Assembly: GCA_900542285.1 (NCBI GenBank)
Contig: UQNF01000048.1
Location: 1-12,849, forward strand
DNA length: 12,849 bases
Direction: 5' to 3'
Origin: an uncultured Clostridium sp.
GTDB taxonomy: Bacteria; Bacillota; Clostridia; Christensenellales; CAG-138
A program made the translations under genes and the position numbers. Positions 6,856 to 12,849 of the stretch are shown one piece after another (within the stretch, counting starts at the first letter, position 1; the number at the start of each line of letters is the position of its first letter). The notes below the pieces were generated by a model. It searched no databases, had not been told where the DNA came from, and worked only from the letters and a program-made list of their open reading frames with translations.

Positions 6856-7095
6856 GGCGGAGCAGGCCTGCTCCGCCTTCATGACCCTAAGTCAGGTTTT
6901 TCGCATATTCGGAAAGCCCTGCCCTGAGGACAGTCCTCAACGCTCCGCGCGTCCGGGCAGCTTTCCCCGGGCCAAACCGCAAAACGCATCGGCTTTGCAG
7001 ACTCGTTCGCCTGTCGGCATAGACTCACTCTGAAAGCCTGAACGATATCTGCCGAAGTTTGTAAGTACGAACCCGTCTTTGCGTTCGCATTTACA
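6856..7095. other. Densely structured intergenic block (candidate structured RNA or repeat element)
   Basis: The stretch between the lipoprotein promoter and the small protein gene holds no convincing coding frame but four strong inverted repeats. (1) 6856-6877 is a perfect 22-bp palindrome, left half GGCGGAGCAGG. (2) 6911-6966 folds as a three-way junction: outer stem GGAAAG/CTTTCC plus CTGCCC/GGGCAG with a 2-base bulge, enclosing hairpins at 6925-6939 and 6940-6952. (3) 6991-7038 is a 10-bp stem with one bulged base (6991-7001 with 7029-7038) and an inner GCC/GGC hairpin. (4) 7060-7095 is a 13-position stem with one wobble and one mismatch, overlapping the stop codon of the small protein gene. 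None has a clean T run, so they are not plain terminators. Strand and function cannot be decided from the sequence. Confidence 0.55.
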
Positions 7096-7267
7096 GGTCA
7101 TCCGCATCCTGTTGGGGCGCTGAACCGTCGGCTGCAATGCCGGTATAGCTTCCGAGCACATCCGACTCTATCCCGTCGCTGATGTCGCTGAGGGGCTGCG
7201 CAATTTCACATAGACCCTTATCGACGCTGTGCTTTTCGGGATCGTGTCCCCGTTCTTTTTTCTTCAC
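7091..7267 (-). CDS. Small acidic-tailed protein, 58 residues
   Basis: Read from the GTG at 7267, which has GAGG six bases upstream; a longer TTG-started version (7303) has no such site. The protein starts with a basic run (MKKKERG), has no membrane segment or signal peptide, and ends in an acidic tail with a central GSYTG and a final DADDL. From memory, short clostridial hypothetical proteins with a GSYTG...DADDL end are widespread, which supports a real gene; I cannot verify this here. Function is unknown. It is read leftwards towards the lipoprotein gene, and its stop codon lies inside the 7060-7095 stem-loop. The 74-residue frame that overlaps its end (6937-7161) is less plausible. Confidence 0.65.
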   Translation of the reverse strand: MKKKERGHDPEKHSVDKGLCEIAQPLSDISDGIESDVLGSYTGIAADGSAPQQDADDL

Positions 7268-7321
7268 TCTTATCCTCATGCTCATATTGTACGCAGGGAG
7301 CAAAGCGCATATGCAAGGGAT

Positions 7322-7349
7322 ATTTTACCATTTTTTCTGCGAATTGACA
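7322..7349 (-). promoter_or_regulatory. Possible promoter of the small protein gene
   Basis: On the minus strand, -10 TAAAAT (7322-7327) with a poor -35 TGTCAA (7344-7349) at 16 bases. The position fits a leader of about 50 bases before the GTG at 7267. The weak -35 keeps this tentative. Confidence 0.35.
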
Positions 7350-7371
7350 TGGATAATTTGTCCAAAAAGGC

Positions 7372-7400
7372 TTGACCCTGCCGAAATGTGTTGGTATACT
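7372..7400 (+). promoter_or_regulatory. Promoter of the dockerin-NlpC/P60 gene
   Basis: -35 TTGACC (7372-7377), exactly 17 bases, -10 TATACT (7395-7400). The predicted start near 7407 lies downstream of the in-frame GTG at 7388, which rules that codon out and supports the ATG at 7430. Confidence 0.85.
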
Positions 7401-7429
7401 ATCACAAAAGAGAGAGGAAGGTAACGAAT

Positions 7430-8131
7430 ATGAAACGATTGTTCTCCGGCATTCTTGCCGCCGCAACGCTGTTTGCCGGCTCCGCCGCATCGGCAGGCAT
7501 CGTTCCGGAAGCCGTATATGACGAACCCCCAATGACGCTCGTGTGTGGAGACGTGAGCCGCAGCGGCAGCGTTGACATCACCGACGCAATGCTCACCCTG
7601 CGTACCGCTCAGGGCATAGCACAGGACAGTGTGCAGTCGGACGAGCTTGCGCTCGTATGCGCCGACGTCAATTCCGACCGTTCCGTCGATACCGTCGACG
7701 CGCTCATGCTGCTCAGGAGCGTGACAACCGAATCGGAACTTACGCCCGGCCGCCGCATAACATTCGTCAATAAGCTGTTTGAACAGATGGGCAAGTCCTA
7801 TGTCTACGGCGGCAGCGGCCCCGATGTGTTTGACTGTTCCGGTCTTGTCTATTACTGCCTCAACCAGGCAGGCTACACCATCTCGCGCCAAAGCGCCGCC
7901 ATGTACGCCGCCAACGCCGACTGGGACTATATAGAGAGCATCGATGAGCTTACAGCAGGCGACCTTATGTTCTTCATGCAGGCCGGCGAAAGCAGGATCA
8001 CCCATGTCGGCGTCTATATAGGCAACGGACTTATCCTGCACGCCTCGTCCGGCGCCGGGCGTGTTGTGATCTCGACCATGTCGAACTGGTACACCACCAA
8101 CTTCCGCTGGGGCAGGAGAGTGGATTTCTAA
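7430..8131 (+). CDS. Secreted dockerin-like + NlpC/P60 cell-wall peptidase
   Basis: A 233-residue exported protein. Residues 1-22 are a signal peptide ending ASA. Residues 38-97 form a dockerin-like module with two EF-like repeats: GDVSRSGSVDITDAMLTLR (40-58) and ADVNSDRSVDTVDALMLLR (78-96). Residues about 108-233 are an NlpC/P60 domain with catalytic Cys136 (DCSG), His192 (THVGVYIG) and His204 (LHASS). These enzymes cut peptide cross-links of peptidoglycan, usually gamma-D-glutamyl bonds. The first calcium loop has Ser where Asn/Asp is usual at its third and fifth positions, so binding may be weak. Each repeat is preceded by a cysteine (39 and 77), a possible disulfide. The ATG follows GGAAGG by eight bases. 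The gene has its own promoter and terminator. Docking to a scaffold is inferred; no cohesin gene is in the window. Confidence 0.92.
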   Translation: MKRLFSGILAAATLFAGSAASAGIVPEAVYDEPPMTLVCGDVSRSGSVDITDAMLTLRTAQGIAQDSVQSDELALVCADVNSDRSVDTVDALMLLRSVTTESELTPGRRITFVNKLFEQMGKSYVYGGSGPDVFDCSGLVYYCLNQAGYTISRQSAAMYAANADWDYIESIDELTAGDLMFFMQAGESRITHVGVYIGNGLILHASSGAGRVVISTMSNWYTTNFRWGRRVDF

Positions 8132-8159
8132 ATATATTCTCCGCTCGATATGGAAATCA

Positions 8160-8188
8160 TTGACAGAGCGAACTAACTGTGCTATATT
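8160..8188 (+). promoter_or_regulatory. Promoter of the GntR-ABC operon, overlapping an inverted repeat
   Basis: Consensus -35 TTGACA (8160-8165), 17 bases, -10 TATATT (8183-8188). The spacer and -10 lie within the left arm and loop of the 8168-8208 inverted repeat. The predicted start near 8195 precedes the GTG of the regulator by about 45 bases. A protein bound to the repeat would block this promoter, as expected for autoregulation by YtrA-type regulators. Confidence 0.75.
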
Positions 8189-8213
8189 TCATAGTACGGT
8201 TAGTTCGCTTTTT
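8168..8213 (+). terminator. 18-bp inverted repeat with T run: terminator of the peptidase gene and likely GntR operator
   Basis: Left arm 8168-8185 and right arm 8191-8208 pair over 18 positions (two G-U), loop ATTTC, followed by five T. It lies 36 bases after the peptidase stop, so it should end that transcript. As DNA it carries the symmetric half-sites AACTAAC and GTTAGTT plus an inner near-palindrome GTGCTA...TAGTAC, which suits a dimeric GntR regulator. The terminator role is well supported; the operator role is inferred. Confidence 0.8.
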
Positions 8214-8238
8214 ATTTGAACTTAGGAAAGGAGACAGG

Positions 8239-8613
8239 GTGTTTAATATCAATAAGGTTTCATACGTTCCCATATACGAGCAGATCATCTCCGAATTCGA
8301 ACGCTATGTGATGGCAGGGCTGCTGAATTCCGATGATAAGCTGCCGAGCGTACGGGCGCTTTCGATGGACCTTTCGGTGAACCCGAACACGATACAGAAG
8401 GCGTACGCCGAGCTTGAGCGGCAAAGCCTCTGTTACAGCGTACCGGGCAGCGGAAGATTTGTCGCGCCGAAAGCGGCCGAGCTTATCAGGGAACGTAAGA
8501 GAGGGCTTCTTGACGAAATCAGGAAGCTGGCGCGGGAGCTAAAGGCTTCAGGAGTGTCCGAAGGCGAAATAATCTCCGCCATTGCGGAGGCTTATGCGGA
8601 CGGCAACGAATAA
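8239..8613 (+). CDS. GntR-family transcriptional regulator, YtrA subfamily
   Basis: A 124-residue DNA-binding repressor. The GTG at 8239 follows AAAGGAG by five bases; a longer frame from 8179 would start inside the promoter/terminator repeat. The winged helix-turn-helix covers residues 5-75: YVPIYEQI, then LPSVRALSMDLSVNPNTIQKAYAELE and a wing with GSGRF. Only about 45 residues follow, forming two short helices (EIRKLARELKASGVSEGEIISAI). The lack of a large effector domain marks the YtrA subfamily, which usually controls the adjacent ABC transporter in response to cell-envelope or antibiotic stress. It is first in an operon with the ATPase (31 bp downstream) and permease, and probably represses its own promoter through the inverted repeat at 8168-8208. 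The inducer is unknown. Confidence 0.92.
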   Translation: MFNINKVSYVPIYEQIISEFERYVMAGLLNSDDKLPSVRALSMDLSVNPNTIQKAYAELERQSLCYSVPGSGRFVAPKAAELIRERKRGLLDEIRKLARELKASGVSEGEIISAIAEAYADGNE

Positions 8614-8644
8614 ACGATAAGGAATCAAAGAAAGGATTTTTAGA

Positions 8645-9553
8645 ATGATCGAGATCACCAATCTAACAAAGCGTTTTGAAAACGTTACTGCGGTCGATGA
8701 CCTGACCTGCACCATAGAGCCGGGCGGAGTGTTCGGGCTCGTTGGCGTAAACGGTTCAGGCAAATCCACGCTTCTGAGGCTCATTTCGGGCGTGTTCCAT
8801 CCCGACGAGGGCAGCATAAAGGTCTTCGGTGAAGAGGTATACGACAACGTCGAGGCGAAAAAGCACCTTGTTTACATACCCGACAACCTCCAGCTTATCA
8901 GCGCAGGCGCAAGCATGAATTCGCTCGCGGACTTCTATGCATCCTGCTATGAAGGCTTTTCCTTCGATAAATTCAAAAAGTACACCCAGCTCTTCGGACT
9001 AAACCCCAAGGCAAGGATACGCTCCTTCTCCAAGGGCATGACCAAGCAGGCGCAGACGGTATTGGGGCTTTCCTGCAACACCGATATTATAATGTTCGAC
9101 GAGACCTATGACGGACTCGACCCTCTTGCCAAGAAGGCGGCTGCCAAGCTCATATACGCAGAGGTCTGCGACCGCAACGCCTGCGTCATCATGACCAGCC
9201 ACAGCCTGCGCGAGCTTGAGGATACCTGCGACTCGCTTGCGCTGATGTTCAAGGGCAAGCTCGTCCTTCAGAGCGATATTTCAAACCTCAAGACCAGGAT
9301 GTTCAAGGTCCAGTTCGCTCTTGCCGGCGATGTCGACCAAACGCTCGTTTCCGGCATACCCGGCACGGAGCTGCTCTCCTTCCATAAGAACGGCAAGGTA
9401 GCGGTCGCCATTATGCGGGGCGATAAGGACGCTGCCGACAGCTTCATCAAGAGCCTTGATCCCCTGCTCTATGAGCTTCTGCCGCTCACGCTCGAGGAGG
9501 TATTCTCGTTTGAGATGGATTCTTTCGGCTATCACTTTGACGAGATATTATAA
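8645..9553 (+). CDS. ABC transporter ATP-binding protein (YtrB/EcsA-like)
   Basis: A 302-residue nucleotide-binding subunit. Walker A is GVNGSGKST (34-42) and Walker B is IIMFDET (148-154) with catalytic Glu153. The D-loop is GLD (157-159) and the switch His is 186 (TSHS). The signature motif is SFSKGMTKQ (127-135), not LSGGQ, as in many drug/peptide exporter ATPases of the ABC-2 type. The Q-loop position reads IPDN, with Asp80 where Gln is usual, a variant I associate with this subgroup. The C-terminal 90 residues form the extra beta-rich domain common in these proteins. AAAGGA lies eight bases before the ATG. It should power the following permease, and substrate and direction are unknown; the family commonly exports antibiotics or lantibiotics or responds to wall stress. 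Confidence 0.93.
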   Translation: MIEITNLTKRFENVTAVDDLTCTIEPGGVFGLVGVNGSGKSTLLRLISGVFHPDEGSIKVFGEEVYDNVEAKKHLVYIPDNLQLISAGASMNSLADFYASCYEGFSFDKFKKYTQLFGLNPKARIRSFSKGMTKQAQTVLGLSCNTDIIMFDETYDGLDPLAKKAAAKLIYAEVCDRNACVIMTSHSLRELEDTCDSLALMFKGKLVLQSDISNLKTRMFKVQFALAGDVDQTLVSGIPGTELLSFHKNGKVAVAIMRGDKDAADSFIKSLDPLLYELLPLTLEEVFSFEMDSFGYHFDEIL

Positions 9554-9582
9554 TTGTAAAGCACGAAAAGGAGAATAACATT

Positions 9583-11979
9583 ATGACTAAATCCATATTA
9601 AGGCCGCACAGGCGTTTCCTGCGCGAAGTGTTCAAGCGTTTGATGGTTCCTGCCATCATCCTTGCCGCATCCTCATTGCTCAACGGCTTAATTGCCGGCA
9701 TACAGTGCTTTGGCTCCGAAGCGATAGGCACTGATTTTCATATCAATACCGATGCGCTCTCATTGCTCGTATGCTGTTTCATGGTGGTTTCCTCCATTCA
9801 GCTCAGCACCAGGCTGCGCGACAAATCGACCGGTGAGCTGTACGGCAGCATCCCCGTATCCCGTGACAGCATCTGGACCGACTATGTTATAGCAAGCCTC
9901 CTCGGCTCGCTCGCTATCATCGCGACCTGGCTCATCGGCTTGATGTTCGGAGTATTCATGCCGGACGCCCTCATCGGAGATTACGGATGCTGCGCCGCCG
10001 AGACCGCGCTCAGCATCGTGAAATCGCTGCTTAGCGGGATCGCCCTGTTCGGTATCGTCAGCATCATGTTCAGCATCACCGGACGGAGCTTTACTGCGAT
10101 CGTTTCGACGCTCATTGCAGTCGCTTTCTTCCCTGCCATCTATTGTGGGCTCATTGCATACAGCGGTCTTACCGTTTCGCTTGAAAACCACATCTTCCCC
10201 GTCGGTCAGGGACTCCGCACTGCAGCCGTGTGGGTCATATACATCGTCGTTCCTGCCCTTCTTCTGTTCTTCAGCAGGCGCGCGCTGCTCAAGACAAGGA
10301 ACGAGACAGCGGGATTTGCGTACAGGACCAAGACCCTCAACATCGTGTTCGGCGTTGCGTTTGTCTTTGAGCTGTCCTCGCTGTTCTATTTCTTCGTAAC
10401 TTCCATAAACGGCGGTTCCGGCTCAGTCCTGCTTGCAAATGCGATTATCCTGCTGATGCTGCTCGCCCTCATCGCTTACTTTGCCTTCATGTGGATAAGC
10501 TCGCGCAAGTTCAAATTTGCCGCCAAGTCGCTCTTATTCGCACCCATAGCCTTCCTGCTCGTCGGTGCCGTTGCGCTGACCGGCAACGGCTTGGCACAGG
10601 CGGAGTACAAGCTTGACCTTTCCGCAAACAATATCGAGAGCTTTTCCGTTCCAAGCTATCTCATTCCTGCCGGCAGCTTCGATTATTACTATCGAACCGA
10701 GCCGTACTCCAACCGCGACCGCTACGGAAAGGGAACGCACGGCGAGGAGGATATCGTCATAACCGACAGGAAGGCAATCGAGGCGATCTGCGATACCTAT
10801 GGCAATATCACACTTGGTACCGAAATGGAAAGGCTGTTCGGCAGCGATTACTCCGCATCCTCCGACCACTGTATTTACATCACTCTAAAGGATGGAAGGT
10901 GTTTCAAATTCTTTATCGACTACACAAGCATTAACGCCCAAACCCTTTGCGACATTCTCAATTCCGACAGCGAATACATCAATGCGGCATCGGATATGGA
11001 GGATTTCAAATCCGGGCATTTCGTGATGGCGGATAAGCGTTTCGACAAGCTCTATGACACCTTCATGGAGGAGCTTTCGCTTCTCACGCCCGAGGAGCGT
11101 ATGGAGCTGATGGATCTCAGCGTATACCTCGACGGATGGGTAGCCGAGGACCCGGATAATGGCTCTTTCGACTTCCCCGTTGCCATGCTCTTTGCGGCGA
11201 CCCGCGATAATTCCTGCATCAGGGGCATCAAGCTGACCACCGCGACCCCAAAGACGCTCAAGGCCTATATCGAGCTTTCCCGTGCCGACTGCGAGCGTGA
11301 CAATAAATTTGCGGAGCATGTGCCCCATCTCGATTCGTTGATCGACATGTCCATGCCCGACGATGGTTTCATACCGTATTACGGTTTCGAAAGCTATCAG
11401 CTTGATTTTATCGTGCTGGATACCGTGACCAACACAAGCCGCGCATTCAACATCGGTTTGCAAAGCGACGAAGTCGGAATACAGGAGTATATCAGCTTTG
11501 AGGAATACCTTGAAAACTACTACGGCATCACCGAAGCCGACATGGACGAAGCGGACGAAGAGTATCTTGATAAGCTCAGATTCGAATATGATGAGATGTA
11601 TAATACCACTTCCCCGATAAGCAAGGAGGAGCGCAAGGCCTGCGTCGATTGGCTGAAGGGCGTATTCACCTCTGGAACCGAGGCGGCGGACTCACGCTAT
11701 ATTCTGTTTATCAGCACCGTGAAAAGCGATCTGTTCGTCAAGAGCGAAAAGGCCAACTACTACTTCGACTGTGAGTCGCCCTATTCATGTATGGCATTCC
11801 AGCCGTTCTGTTTCGCGCTCACCGAAGCTCAGTACAATGCGCTGATCAATGGCGGCATCAGCAGCTCCATACTCAGCGAGTACTACTCCGACTTCTTCGG
11901 AGTCGGCAGGCATGGCATTCTCCGCAGCTGGAGCAGCAGCGTATACGAAAACTACTTCTATTACGGCGTTGACGACTGA
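9583..11979 (+). CDS. ABC-2-type permease with a large extracytoplasmic domain
   Basis: A 798-residue membrane protein, third gene of the GntR-regulated operon. AAGGAG lies ten bases before the ATG, and the gene starts 29 bp after the ATPase. Residues 1-335 hold about nine hydrophobic segments (near 20-40, 57-75, 100-125, 140-165, 170-190, 213-232, 250-270, 280-303, 315-335). Between the second and third segments is a conserved-looking stretch LRDKSTGELYGSIPVSRDSIW, like the coupling region of YtrC/D-type and other ABC-2 permeases. Residues 340-798 are soluble, rich in Tyr, Asp and Ser, and should face outside. They recall the DUF6449-type extensions of clostridial permeases, an assignment from memory. 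Only one permease gene is present, so a homodimer is likely. The substrate is unknown; the ectodomain could sense or bind it. Confidence 0.88.
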   Translation: MTKSILRPHRRFLREVFKRLMVPAIILAASSLLNGLIAGIQCFGSEAIGTDFHINTDALSLLVCCFMVVSSIQLSTRLRDKSTGELYGSIPVSRDSIWTDYVIASLLGSLAIIATWLIGLMFGVFMPDALIGDYGCCAAETALSIVKSLLSGIALFGIVSIMFSITGRSFTAIVSTLIAVAFFPAIYCGLIAYSGLTVSLENHIFPVGQGLRTAAVWVIYIVVPALLLFFSRRALLKTRNETAGFAYRTKTLNIVFGVAFVFELSSLFYFFVTSINGGSGSVLLANAIILLMLLALIAYFAFMWISSRKFKFAAKSLLFAPIAFLLVGAVALTGNGLAQAEYKLDLSANNIESFSVPSYLIPAGSFDYYYRTEPYSNRDRYGKGTHGEEDIVITDRKAIEAICDTYGNITLGTEMERLFGSDYSASSDHCIYITLKDGRCFKFFIDYTSINAQTLCDILNSDSEYINAASDMEDFKSGHFVMADKRFDKLYDTFMEELSLLTPEERMELMDLSVYLDGWVAEDPDNGSFDFPVAMLFAATRDNSCIRGIKLTTATPKTLKAYIELSRADCERDNKFAEHVPHLDSLIDMSMPDDGFIPYYGFESYQLDFIVLDTVTNTSRAFNIGLQSDEVGIQEYISFEEYLENYYGITEADMDEADEEYLDKLRFEYDEMYNTTSPISKEERKACVDWLKGVFTSGTEAADSRYILFISTVKSDLFVKSEKANYYFDCESPYSCMAFQPFCFALTEAQYNALINGGISSSILSEYYSDFFGVGRHGILRSWSSSVYENYFYYGVDD

Positions 11980-12004
11980 CACGCATAAAGAAGGTCAGAG
12001 GGAT

Positions 12005-12026
12005 GGGCCGAAGGCATATTCGGCCC
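12005..12026 (+). terminator. Strong hairpin after the ABC operon
   Basis: A perfect 8-bp stem (GGGCCGAA with TTCGGCCC, 6-base loop) 25 bases after the permease stop. No T run follows directly; it probably works together with the next hairpin. Confidence 0.45.
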
Positions 12027-12034
12027 AAGGGGCC

Positions 12035-12061
12035 GCTTAAAGCGTACATCGCTTTTTAAGC
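12035..12061 (+). terminator. Second hairpin with T run after the ABC operon
   Basis: GCTTAAAGCG (12035-12044) pairs with CGCTTTTTAAGC (12050-12061), leaving a two-base bulge. The compact form AAAGCG/CGCTTT is followed by two more T. The transcript most likely ends here, before the acetyltransferase promoter. Confidence 0.5.
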
Positions 12062-12076
12062 GACCATTTTCATTTG

Positions 12077-12105
12077 TTGCGGAATCGGCGAATTGCGTGT
12101 ATAAT
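12077..12105 (+). promoter_or_regulatory. Probable promoter of the acetyltransferase gene
   Basis: -10 TATAAT (12100-12105) is perfect. The -35 TTGCGG (12077-12082) at 17 bases matches only its first three positions. The predicted start near 12112 lies before the ribosome site and rules out the upstream TTG codons as starts. Confidence 0.6.
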
Positions 12106-12136
12106 CTCAAAAAACAACGAGGAGGTTACCGGTTCC

Positions 12137-12730
12137 GTGAAAGATGACGAGCTCATAGTTGATTTTGTATTGGCGGAGACCCCGAGGCTATATCTTCGGG
12201 AATTCAATATCGATGATGTTGATTCGGTCTATGCCTACGCAGGCGACCCCGAAACGACCTATTTTATGGACTGGGGGCCGGAGAGCTACCCTAACGTACA
12301 AAACTTTGTGCTGTCCGTGCTCAAAGGACAGATACTCGAGCCCCGCAGGGTGTTTGAATTTGCCATTTGTCTTAAGGACAGCGGACGCATGATTGGCGCA
12401 TGTTCGCTTTACCTTGACGATGCAGGCGAGCAGGCGGAGCTTGGTTACATTCTGCACAGGGATTTCCACCATCAGGGCCTTATGACCGAGGCGGCGAAGG
12501 CAGTGCTTCGCTTTGGATTCATGAACCTGAACCTCCACCGCATACACGCAAGCTGCGACAGCATGAACGCCGCCTCCGAGAACGTCATGAAGCGCATCGG
12601 AATGCGCAAGGAAGCGGAGATGAAGTCCTGCTGCCATGTAAGGGTAGGCCGGCGGAAGCAGTGGCGAAGCAAAAAGGTTTATGCCATGCTGCAGAAGGAG
12701 TATCTGCTGGCGGAGCTTAGCCGCGGCTGA
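12137..12730 (+). CDS. GNAT-family N-acetyltransferase (RimJ/RimL-like)
   Basis: A 197-residue enzyme that should transfer an acetyl group from acetyl-CoA to an amine. The GTG at 12137 is chosen because GAGGAGG lies upstream (spacing 11, rather long) and the in-frame TTG at 12074 is upstream of the promoter -10. The fold is recognisable: ETPRLYLREFNIDD (14-27) is the RimJ/L N-terminal strand, and the acetyl-CoA loop is HHQGLMTEA (111-119) after LGYILH. The motif B region is LHRIHASCDSMNAASENVMKRIGM (133-156). The final strand region VGRRKQWRSKKVYAML has a few more basic residues between the Gly and Trp than I expect. The substrate (ribosomal protein N-terminus, drug or small amine) cannot be told. 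It stands alone with its own promoter. Confidence 0.88.
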   Translation: MKDDELIVDFVLAETPRLYLREFNIDDVDSVYAYAGDPETTYFMDWGPESYPNVQNFVLSVLKGQILEPRRVFEFAICLKDSGRMIGACSLYLDDAGEQAELGYILHRDFHHQGLMTEAAKAVLRFGFMNLNLHRIHASCDSMNAASENVMKRIGMRKEAEMKSCCHVRVGRRKQWRSKKVYAMLQKEYLLAELSRG

Positions 12731-12849
12731 GCATCATGTGAAACCAAAGGAAAAGGTCAAGTCAGCTGCTGTTCTTTTGGGGATAAGAATGTTGAAGCGT
12801 CAAGCATAGGTGACACATTTCCACTCAAGAGAGCAGTCAAGGGCAGGTG
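12731..12849. other. Window end, no gene seen
   Basis: The last 119 bases hold no coding frame I can support. There is a 9-bp stem (12744-12752 with 12772-12780, one G-U, 19-base loop) without a T run after it on the plus strand, so it is a poor terminator for the acetyltransferase gene. Confidence 0.4.

Noticed and set aside
6937..7161. 74-residue minus-strand frame over the structured block
   Set aside because: It overlaps the end of the better-supported 58-residue gene, and its sequence is dictated by the inverted repeats at 6911-7038.
7325..8041. Long minus-strand open frame opposite the dockerin-NlpC/P60 gene
   Set aside because: The plus strand has a promoter, ribosome site, signal peptide and catalytic motifs. 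The antisense frame has no domain and low-complexity His/Gly/Ala composition typical of GC-biased shadow frames.
8645..9553. Degenerate ABC ATPase, because LSGGQ is missing
   Set aside because: SFSKGM-type signatures are common in this exporter subgroup. Walker A, Walker B Glu153, the D-loop and switch His186 are intact.
10885..11463. 192-residue minus-strand frame opposite the permease
   Set aside because: It lies fully inside the permease coding region, without a ribosome site or recognisable domain.
12744..12780. Terminator of the acetyltransferase gene
   Set aside because: The stem has a 19-base loop and no T run on the plus strand.

Overview
The window looks like chromosomal DNA of a clostridial Firmicute, most likely Oscillospiraceae/Ruminococcaceae. 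The clues are a dockerin-bearing secreted NlpC/P60 protein, a YtrA-type GntR regulator with its ABC transporter, Wzz/bacterial-tyrosine-kinase fusions with glycine-tyrosine tails, clear Shine-Dalgarno sites, occasional GTG starts, and roughly balanced GC content. No phage, IS, tRNA, rRNA or CRISPR feature was seen.

Left part (145-6051, minus strand) is one operon read leftwards from a good promoter at 6023-6051. Its order is a single-pass membrane protein with Ig-like ectodomains, two consecutive Wzz-BY-kinase fusions, and a PgcA-type phosphoglucomutase. This looks like a surface-polysaccharide control module: copolymerase/kinase proteins, a membrane partner and a supplier of hexose-1-phosphate. 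No glycosyltransferase, flippase, polymerase or phosphatase lies inside the window. The two kinases differ. The upstream copy has lost the first Asp and the Arg of the Walker A' motif and carries a perfect (Tyr-Gly)x10 tail encoded by ten tandem hexanucleotides. The downstream copy keeps a canonical Walker A' and ends in a separate YGKYGG-type tail.

Middle (6115-7327, minus strand) holds a lipoprotein gene with its own promoter and terminator, then an intergenic block of about 240 bp packed with strong inverted repeats (22-bp perfect palindrome, three-way-junction fold, two long stem-loops). Before it lies a 58-residue acidic-tailed small protein gene (GTG start).

Right part (7372-12849, plus strand) begins with a secreted dockerin + NlpC/P60 peptidase with a textbook promoter. 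An 18-bp inverted repeat follows. It can act as the peptidase terminator and at the same time contains the -10 region of the promoter for the next operon: a YtrA-family GntR regulator, an ABC ATPase, and a large permease with nine or so membrane segments and an extracytoplasmic domain of about 460 residues. Two hairpins close that operon. A RimJ/RimL-like GNAT acetyltransferase with its own promoter ends the window.

Several starts were moved downstream of the longest reading frame because the Shine-Dalgarno site or the promoter lies inside the longer version. These are the Ig-like protein, the first kinase, the small protein, the peptidase, the GntR regulator and the acetyltransferase.
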